NCBI RefSeq assembly: GCF_019331715.1
Contig: NZ_JAHBBG010000018.1
Coordinates: 1 to 42,075 of the forward strand
Length of the DNA: 42,075 nucleotides
Source of the DNA: Bifidobacterium simiiventris
GTDB lineage: Bacteria; Actinomycetota; Actinomycetes; Actinomycetales; Bifidobacteriaceae
Direction of reading: 5' to 3'
The translations under genes were made by a program, and so were the position numbers. Positions 8,927-16,000 of this stretch are shown here, one piece after another. How positions within the stretch are numbered: the stretch's first letter is position 1; every line of letters starts with the position of its first letter. The notes under the pieces were generated by a model. It was given only the letters and a program-made list of their open reading frames with translations, was not told the origin of the DNA and searched no databases.

Positions 8927-8955
8927 ATCATACGAAACGCGGAACGTTCCGGATA
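8927..8955 (-). promoter_or_regulatory. Candidate promoter of the alpha-glucuronidase
   Basis: On the minus strand TATGAT (8932-8927) is a good -10 element, and a weak -35 TATCCG lies 17 bases upstream (8955-8950). The type B operator 8939-8952 lies in the spacer, a classical repression position. Confidence 0.4.
8939..8952. promoter_or_regulatory. Type B LacI-like operator 3
   Basis: GCGGAACGTTCCGG contains the perfect 12-base palindrome CGGAACGTTCCG and is one of the two closest type B matches (13 of 14). It lies between divergent promoters for the GH115 gene and SGNH esterase 2. A half site, CACGTTCCGAAT, lies downstream at 9033-9044. Confidence 0.7.
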
Positions 8956-8959
8956 GATT

Positions 8960-8988
8960 TTGAAAACAATAATACTTCGTTTTACAAT
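8960..8988 (+). promoter_or_regulatory. Sigma-70-like promoter of SGNH esterase 2
   Basis: TTGAAA (8960-8965), a 17-base spacer and TACAAT (8983-8988) form a near-consensus promoter. It begins 8 bases after the type B operator and gives a leader of about 150 bases before the ATG at 9145. Confidence 0.6.
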
Positions 8989-9144
8989 GATTTACGCATC
9001 GGCGTGTATGGAAATCATCACAGATTATCCGTCACGTTCCGAATCGCTTGGGATCGCACTGCCCGCAGCTGGCGTTCCACAGACGGGACGTTGGCTGTCG
9101 GCCGTCGATCATCGATCGGTCACCAATCATCAGAAAGGTCGGCA

Positions 9145-9837
9145 ATGGACAACGACATCAGCGAAGGCGCATTCAGGGGCAAACTCATGTTCTCTTTCGG
9201 AGACAGCATCTGTCACGGCCACTACTATCCCAAGTTCACGTTCCCCAAGCGCGTGGCCGAGCTGGAGGGCATGGACTACGTGTGTCATGCGGTCAACGGA
9301 TCGACCATCATCGACTTCACCGAACCGGACTCCCCCCACCATGACACCACGCACCACATCCTGCGCCAGGTCAAGAACGCCGCAGCCGGGCACGTCGATC
9401 CGGACGTGATCATCTTCGACGGCGGCGTCAACGACGCGGTGCATACTGACATCGATCTCGCCGAGTTCGGTCGCATGTTCCGTATGACCGCAGAGCTGCT
9501 GCGCAAGCGTTGGCCGGACGCGCTGGTCGTGTACGTGACCGTGCACCGCCTGTGGAAGCGCGACTGGGACGTGCAGGTCGCCGTCTACGGCACGGCCGTG
9601 CGTATCTGCGGCGAACTCGGCATCCCGGTGGCGAACATGTTCGAGGATTCGCCGCTCGATACGCGCGACCGCGAGATCGGCAAGACGCTGAGCTTTGACG
9701 AGGTGGACGCCGACGGCGAGCCGATCGTTGCCGGCAACGGCACGCATCCCAGCCCGCAGGCCGTGGAACGGTACTACGTGCCGCTCGTGCGCGAGACGCT
9801 GCACCATCCCGCCGCGCACATCCCGGCTGTGCGCTGA
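9145..9837 (+). CDS. SGNH-hydrolase-like esterase 2
   Basis: This 230-residue protein has no signal peptide and shows SGNH blocks: FSFGDSICHG with Ser21, an Asn-Gly turn (VNGST), GGVND with Asn96, and a C-terminal THPSPQAVERYY with His201. The Asp normally three residues before the catalytic His (DxxH) is Asn198 here (NGTH), so activity may be altered or the acidic residue may lie elsewhere. The start was chosen at MDNDISEG because AAAGG lies just upstream; the longer frame begins before the promoter. It is only distantly similar to SGNH esterase 1. Divergence from the alpha-glucuronidase suggests a role in de-esterifying the same oligosaccharides. Confidence 0.78.
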   Translation: MDNDISEGAFRGKLMFSFGDSICHGHYYPKFTFPKRVAELEGMDYVCHAVNGSTIIDFTEPDSPHHDTTHHILRQVKNAAAGHVDPDVIIFDGGVNDAVHTDIDLAEFGRMFRMTAELLRKRWPDALVVYVTVHRLWKRDWDVQVAVYGTAVRICGELGIPVANMFEDSPLDTRDREIGKTLSFDEVDADGEPIVAGNGTHPSPQAVERYYVPLVRETLHHPAAHIPAVR

Positions 9838-9890
9838 CGCCGTCGCCGGCCGGCTGCGCAGGTCCGTCGCCGGCCTTGTCCGATTGGCGC

Positions 9891-9904
9891 CCGGAACGAT
9901 TCGA
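9891..9904. promoter_or_regulatory. Weak type B operator upstream of LacI regulator 1
   Basis: CCGGAACGATTCGA matches the type B consensus at 11 of 14 positions. It overlaps the expected -35 position of a promoter with -10 TAATAT at 9924-9929, so regulator 1 may control itself. Confidence 0.4.
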
Positions 9905-9968
9905 ACATATGCGTTGCACCGGGTAATATGCGAGGAAGATCGTGATGTACAGGAAAGGTGTGTATGCG

Positions 9969-10958
9969 ATGGTGACGATCAAGGATGTGGCCGCCAAGGC
10001 CGGTGTGTCGAAAACGACCGCGTCCGACGCGTTGCGCGGCGGAGGCGACGTGAGTGCCAAGACCATGCAGCGCGTGCGCGCCATCGCCGAGCAGATGGGC
10101 TACAAGCCCAATGTGTCCGCGCGCTCGTTGCGTTCAGGGCGCAGCAACACCATCACGTTTCTGACGTCGGGCATCCAGGGCAGCTACTTTGCGGAAGTCG
10201 CCACATACTTCGCCGAGGAGATCAACCGTCGCGGCATGTACATGTTGATCGAGCTGACGAAGTTCGTGCGCGACGACGCGAAGCAGAAGATCCCGTTCCC
10301 GATGTCGGACGGCATCATCGCCACCAACGCGCTGCACGTCGACCGGCTGTTGCGCGAGCATCCCACCGTAGTGTTGGAAAATTACGACGATGAGTGCCCG
10401 TACGACACCGTGAACGCGTCCAGCGCCGCCGGTTCGCGTGCTGCGATCCGGCATTTGGCCGAACGCGGCTGCACGCGCATCGCCGTGGTCGGTGACAACA
10501 GCGGACCGGGGGTGTACCCCGGTTCGCGCGACTTACGCTACGAATCGGCTCGGGACGAGTGCCGCAAGCTCGGATTGCGGTTCGATGACGACTCGTTTGT
10601 GCGGTCACAGTGGTCGCGGCAGGGAGGCATCGAGACCGGGCATGCGCTGGCCGATGCCGGTATGCCGTTCGATGGCCTGTACTGCTTGAGCGACGGCATC
10701 GCGCTCGGCGTGATCCGCGGGCTGAACGAGCGTGGCGTGCGGGTGCCGGACGACGTGGCGGTGATGGGTTTCGACGGTGTGCTGGAAGGCCGGTACTACA
10801 GCCCGTCGCTTACGTCGGTGCGTACCGACTTCTCGACGATGGCGCGTGTGGCGATGGATCTGCTCATGCGCCGCATCGAGCATCCCGACGACAAGGCTGC
10901 GCGTCAGTGCATGACCGTCGGGTATGAGCTTGTGGAGGGCGAGTCCACCGCCCGCTGA
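9969..10958 (+). CDS. LacI-family transcriptional regulator 1
   Basis: This 329-residue regulator starts with a LacI helix-turn-helix (VTIKDVAAKAGVSKTTASDALRG), followed by the hinge-helix region SARSLRSGRS and a periplasmic-binding-protein-like effector domain (DGIIATN, GDNSGPGV, LSDGIALGVIRGL, VAVMGFDGV). The start was set at MVTIKDV, with AGGAAAGG 11 bases upstream; the in-frame ATG 9 codons earlier has no ribosome site. Regulator 2 (18326) is a close paralogue, including the unusual ALRG at the end of the HTH. A degenerate type B site in its promoter makes it the likelier owner of the type B operators. That pairing is inference. Confidence 0.9.
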   Translation: MVTIKDVAAKAGVSKTTASDALRGGGDVSAKTMQRVRAIAEQMGYKPNVSARSLRSGRSNTITFLTSGIQGSYFAEVATYFAEEINRRGMYMLIELTKFVRDDAKQKIPFPMSDGIIATNALHVDRLLREHPTVVLENYDDECPYDTVNASSAAGSRAAIRHLAERGCTRIAVVGDNSGPGVYPGSRDLRYESARDECRKLGLRFDDDSFVRSQWSRQGGIETGHALADAGMPFDGLYCLSDGIALGVIRGLNERGVRVPDDVAVMGFDGVLEGRYYSPSLTSVRTDFSTMARVAMDLLMRRIEHPDDKAARQCMTVGYELVEGESTAR

Positions 10959-10988
10959 CGATCTAATCGTCTCGGTACCTGATCGTAG

Positions 10989-11021
10989 GGCCTGCGATAC
11001 CACGGTATCGCGGGCCTTTTT
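10989..11021 (+). terminator. Terminator of LacI regulator 1
   Basis: GGCCTGCGATACC (10989-11001) pairs with 11004-11016 with one wobble, followed by TTTTT at 11017-11021. It lies 30 bases after the stop codon. Confidence 0.85.
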
Positions 11022-11050
11022 CGTGTCTCGTCGTCTTTCGGGCCTTGTCA

Positions 11051-11064
11051 TCTTATCGATGAGA
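11051..11064. promoter_or_regulatory. Type A LacI-like operator 4
   Basis: TCTTATCGATGAGA is identical to operator 1 at 383-396. It lies 25 bases upstream of a type B site in the same promoter region, 223 bases before the start codon of symporter 3. The rest of the 328-base gap from 10959 to 11286 holds only a terminator, these two operators and the promoter. Confidence 0.7.
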
Positions 11065-11088
11065 CACGCCGAACGATCCGGATGATTT

Positions 11089-11102
11089 CCGGAAGGTTCC
11101 GG
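11089..11102. promoter_or_regulatory. Type B operator 4 in the symporter 3 promoter
   Basis: CCGGAAGGTTCCGG is a palindrome except for its two central bases. A -10 like TACATT follows at 11110-11115, so the operator covers the -35/-10 spacer. Together with the type A site this promoter appears to be read by both regulators. Confidence 0.6.
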
Positions 11103-11286
11103 ATTGTGCTACATTAAGTCTTGCAACAATTCAAACCGTCTCAATCGAATTACTTATTCGGAACGATACGGGCAGTGATGCCGGCATCGTTCGGTCACCG
11201 GCGCAACGCCTGCACTCGTCATACGGGCGAAGCCATGCCGGTTTCCATTGGATGGAAAGCAACGGAGAAAAAGAAAGAGGTCAGCA

Positions 11287-12849
11287 ATGACTAGCACCTC
11301 AATAGCGAGCGGTGCGACCAAGACCGGTCGCCTGTCCTCGTGGGCGAAAATCGCATACGCGTTCTTCGGCCTGTCGTTCACTATGTCCACGATGGTCAAC
11401 ACGTGGCAGATGTTCTACTACACGTCCTTCATGGCCATCGGCGTCGGCGTCGTGACCACCATGCTCGCGTTCGGCAAGTGGGCCGGCGCGGTCATCTCCC
11501 CGATCTGGGGATGGCTGTCCGACCGCATGTACTCCACCGCCATCGGCCGCAAGCTTGGCCGCCGCCGCGCCATGCTGCTCATCCTCGCCCCGCTGAACCT
11601 CGTGTTCTACATCCTGCTGTGGCTGCCGAACATGCCGGTGTGGGCCTACATCCTGTTCAACGTCGGCTACTTCGCCGTCTGGCCGGGCGTCACCACCATC
11701 GACTACGCCCTGCCGTCCGAAATGACCGATGATTCCAAGGATCGCGCCCAGCTCGTCGTCGGCGGCCAGATCGGCGGCGCCATCGGCTCCTTCGGCCTGT
11801 CCATGCTCAACGCCTACCTGTTCCAGATCTGGGGCACCAAGACCTGGGATCCGTACTTCAAGATCGCCATGATCTACGCGGTCGCCGGCACCATCCTGCT
11901 CATCCTCGCCGCGTTCGCCATCAAGGAACGCCCGTACGACCCGTCCACTGACGTCGCCGCCGCCGACAAGGACGCCAAGGGCAAGACGAACTTCTTCAAG
12001 CAGATCGTCTCCGTCTTCTGGAACTTCGTCTCCGTCGTCCGCATCCGTACGTTCCGCAACTACCTGTGGATCTTCCTCACCCAGATCATCTTCCGCAACG
12101 TGCGCGGCGTTCTGAACTCCTACTTCATCATCTTCGTGCTGCTGCTCAACCCGCAGGCCGTGTCCGTCTCCACCGGCATCAGCTTCGTCTTCGGCATCGC
12201 GTTCGTCACCTTCTGGGGCTGGGCCACCAGCAAGGTCGGCGGCCTGAAGACCTACCGCGCCGGCGGCTATATCACCACCATAATCTTCGGTGCCATCCTC
12301 GTGATGGGCCTGACCAAGGGCAACTTCAACGCCACCCAGCTGGCCATCGGCTTCACCGTGCTCATCACCGCGTTCGGTCTGGGCAACTCCGGCATCGTCA
12401 ACGCGCAGCAGTACATCCAGGCCTTCGTGCCGGACGTCGACGAGATCGTCACCGGCAAGCGCCGCGAAGGCCAGTACGCCGGCATCACCGAGACGCTGTC
12501 CACCGTCGTCCAGGCCCTCGCCGTGGCCGGTACCGGCATCGTCCTGCAGCTCGTCGGCTTCCAGTCCAACGCCGACAGCCAGCCCGCCGGCGCCGTGAAC
12601 GCCCTGCTGTACATGTACTGCCTCACCCCGATGGCACTCGCCCTGCTCGGCAACTTCCTCACCTACCGCATGCACCTCAACGACGAGAACCATAAGGTGC
12701 TCGTGGCCGAGGCCAAGCGACTGCGCGAAGGCGGCTCGATGGCGGACGTCACCCCGGAGGCCCGCAAGGTCGTCGAGGATCTCGCCGGCATGAAGTACGA
12801 GGAGTGCTGGGGCCACAACAACATCATCAACATCTCCAACCGCGGCTGA
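11287..12849 (+). CDS. GPH-family oligosaccharide:cation symporter 3
   Basis: This 520-residue protein is more similar to symporter 1 than to symporter 2. It shows about twelve membrane spans, the GPH signature SDRMYSTAIGRKLGRRRA, the PSEMTDDSKDRAQ loop and the tail motif YEECWGHNNIIN. I chose the start MTSTSIAS because GAAAGAGG precedes it by 6 bases; the in-frame ATG 13 codons upstream begins in the leader. The codon bias is strongly towards GC-ending codons, as in symporter 1, which suggests high expression. Its promoter is the only one in the island with a clear site of each operator class. It is followed by a strong terminator and then by the GH2 gene. Confidence 0.9.
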   Translation: MTSTSIASGATKTGRLSSWAKIAYAFFGLSFTMSTMVNTWQMFYYTSFMAIGVGVVTTMLAFGKWAGAVISPIWGWLSDRMYSTAIGRKLGRRRAMLLILAPLNLVFYILLWLPNMPVWAYILFNVGYFAVWPGVTTIDYALPSEMTDDSKDRAQLVVGGQIGGAIGSFGLSMLNAYLFQIWGTKTWDPYFKIAMIYAVAGTILLILAAFAIKERPYDPSTDVAAADKDAKGKTNFFKQIVSVFWNFVSVVRIRTFRNYLWIFLTQIIFRNVRGVLNSYFIIFVLLLNPQAVSVSTGISFVFGIAFVTFWGWATSKVGGLKTYRAGGYITTIIFGAILVMGLTKGNFNATQLAIGFTVLITAFGLGNSGIVNAQQYIQAFVPDVDEIVTGKRREGQYAGITETLSTVVQALAVAGTGIVLQLVGFQSNADSQPAGAVNALLYMYCLTPMALALLGNFLTYRMHLNDENHKVLVAEAKRLREGGSMADVTPEARKVVEDLAGMKYEECWGHNNIINISNRG

Positions 12850-12937
12850 ACCGCTTCACCTTGGACTTCGGTTCGATGATGTGATCTAATTTTCCGTCAG
12901 GTGCAACTCCTGTTTCTCGCTTGACGGATGTTTGCAG

Positions 12938-12984
12938 CCGGCGGTTTCCGATCCGATTGCCGGGTCGGAAACCGCCGGTTTTTC
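12938..12984 (+). terminator. Strong terminator of symporter 3
   Basis: CCGGCGGTTTCCGA (12938-12951) pairs perfectly with 12965-12978 over 14 bp, followed by TTTTTCT. It lies 88 bases after the stop codon and 112 bases before the GH2 start. Confidence 0.9.
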
Positions 12985-13096
12985 TATACCTGTTTTCTGG
13001 TGCGCCGGCGTTCTCTTTGCGGCGCACGGTATTGGTTCCCTCTACCCTTCCCTACTCGCTTTTTCATTCGTGTCCATACGCAAAGGAGCATTTCCC

Positions 13097-16000
13097 ATGC
13101 AATTCACCACCTACGAACCGCCCGTCAGCAAGCCGCAGACGACGTTGACCGAGGCTGCGGACGGCCGCCAGATCATCGACTTCGACGGTGACTGGCGCTT
13201 CTTCCGCGGCTCGCCGTCCGGCGCGGAACGCCCCGATTTCGATGACTCGGCCTGGCGCGAAGTCACCGTGCCCCACGACTTCGGCGTGGAGGGGCGGTTC
13301 TCGCGCAACGCCCGCGCCACCGTCGGCTACCTTAAGGTCGGCGAGGGCTGGTACCGCAAGACCTTCACCGTGCCCGCGGCGCTCGCCGGCAAACGGTTCG
13401 TGCTCGACTTCGACGGCGTGATGGACCGTTCGGAGATCTGGCTCAACGGAGTCAAGGCCGGTGAACATCACTACGGCTACACCGCGTTCCAGATCGACGT
13501 GACCGACCATCTGTACCTCGGCGACGAACCCAACACCATCACCGTGCGCGCCGTCAACGAGGAGCCAAGCTCGCGCTGGTACGCGGGCGCCGGCCTGTAC
13601 CGCGACATAACGCTCGTCGTCACCGATCCGATCCACGTCGCGCAGTACGGCACGCAGATCACCACGCCGACGTTGGCCGACGACGTTGCGCGCGGCGTCG
13701 CCGAAGTCCACGTCGCGACCACTATCGCCAACGAAACGACGTCCGCGGCGGCTGTCACGTTGCGCACGACCATCGTTGATGCGGATGGCAGCGTCGTCGC
13801 CGAAGACACGACAGACGTCACGGCGGTGCCGACTGACATGACTGGTCGTATCGTTGCCGCGCCGGCCAACGAATCCGTTGCGTCGGCCGACTTGCAGTAC
13901 GCGCCCGCACCGACCGCCGAACAGATGCTCACCATTGCCGAGCCGCACCTGTGGAATACCGCCGACCCGTACCAATACCTCGCGCGCACCGCACTGCTTG
14001 CCGCCGACGGCACCGTGCTCGACACGTACGAGACACGCTTCGGACTGCGCTGGATCACGCTCGACCCGCAGCACGGCCTGTTCCTCAACGGCGTGAACAT
14101 GCGCGCGCTCGGCATGTGCATGCACCACGACCAAGGTGCGCTCGGTGCGGCCGCATACCATCGTGCCGTCACGCGTCAGCTCGAAATCATGAAGGAAGGT
14201 GGGGTCAACGCGATCCGCACCAGCCACAATCCGGCATGCAAGACGCAGGTCGCCGAATGCAGCCGACTCGGACTGCTCGTGCTCGAGGAGCTGACCGACA
14301 TGTGGACCGCGCCGAAGAACCGCAACGACTACTCCAACTATTTCGCCGCCGACTATCCGGAAGACCTCAAGGCCATGATCCTGCGCGATCGCAACGAGCC
14401 GTGCGTGTTCATGTGGGGCATGGGCAACGAAATCGCCTGGCAGGAATCCGAGCTGCCGATCGCGGCCGACCTCACGCGCCGCTGCCACCTGCTCGACCCG
14501 ACCCGTCCGAACTCCGTCAACGACGCGTCGTATCTGTCCAAGGGCATCGACGGCATCGGCAACGACATCCATCACCGCATGGACGTGCGCGGCTACTCGT
14601 ACATCAGCAAGGACAAGATGCTCGAAGTCCACGAGAAGAACCCGAACGATGTGATCGTCAACTCGGAAAGTGCGAACATCTGCTCCAACCGCGGCTACTA
14701 TGTCTACCCCACCGAAGTGAGCGAGTGCCCGGCCGTGCTGCCGCCGATCGACACCAGCAAGTACGAGTTCGAGCCGGGCCGCAAGCCGTGGGATGACACG
14801 ACCTATGAGCTGAGCGCCTACAACATCCGCGGCAAGCGAGGCAATTACATCGACGTCGCGTTCGAGCGACTCATCCACATCCCGTTCAACGTGGGCGAGT
14901 TCGGCTGGACCGGCTTCGACTACATCGGCGAACCTGCGCCGTACATCTCCAACTCATACTGGACCAAGCCCGACATGGCCGAATCCGACGGCACGGTACT
15001 TGCGCCGCTGCGCTCCTACTACGGCATGGTCGACACGGCCGGCATCCCGAAGGATCAGTGGTACATCTACAAATCGCTGTGGACCGACCCGGACGATGCG
15101 CCGATGGTGCATCTGCTGCCGCACTGGAACTGGAGCGTCGGCGAGGCGGTGAGCGTGTGGGCGTACACGAACGCGGCGTCGGCCGAGCTGTTCCTCAACG
15201 GGCGATCGCTCGGCGTGCGCGAATTCGACAGCTTCGATACGGACTTCCATCTGGATGCGTCCCATGCGGACAAGCCGTTCCAGTACCGCTACGCGAAGGC
15301 GAATCCGAGTCGCCGCAAGCTCAGCCTCGACTGGGAAGTGCCGTTCGAGCCGGGCGTGATCGAGGTCGTGGCGCGCGATGCCGCGGGCCGTATCGTAGCG
15401 CGTGACAGCAAGGCCACGCCGGGTTCGCCGGCGGCTCTGCGGCTATCCGCCGACCGTCACGTGATCGCCGGTGACGGCAAGGATCTGAGCTACGTCACTG
15501 CCGCCGTGACCGACGACATCGGCGTGACCGTGCCGCGTGCCGACGACGAGGTGACGTTCAGCGTGGAGCATGGCCGGCTGCTCGGTACCGACAACGGCAG
15601 CCAGACGAACACCGAGCCGCTGCAATCCGCCACGCATCGCGCGTACAGCGGTCTGGTGGTGGCGATCGTCGCATCCGACGGGTCCGGGTTGCCGATTCGC
15701 GTGACCGCGCGTGGCAAGGGATTGAAGAAGGCGTCGTGCGTGATTGCGGTTGCCGGAAACGTGGCGGCCGGTGACGTGGTCGATGTCGAGCCGGTGGCCG
15801 TGCGTACGGTTGCGGGCGTCGCGCCGACGTTGCCGGAGACTGTGACCGTGCGGTTCGGTGACGGATCGCGGCGGGCGGTGCCGGTGACGTGGGATGCGGT
15901 CGATGATGGTTGCGGTTCGGCGACCGGTGCGTTCCGCGTGTGCGGTGTGATCGACTGCGGCGATGGCGTTTCACGTGAAACCTTCGCTGATGTGGTCGTG

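Noticed and set aside
12932..13096. N-terminal extension of the GH2 gene that contains hydrophobic residues resembling a signal peptide
   Set aside because: The extension begins at the foot of the symporter 3 terminator and reads through it. The strong AAAGGAG site before the ATG at 13097 fits the shorter start.
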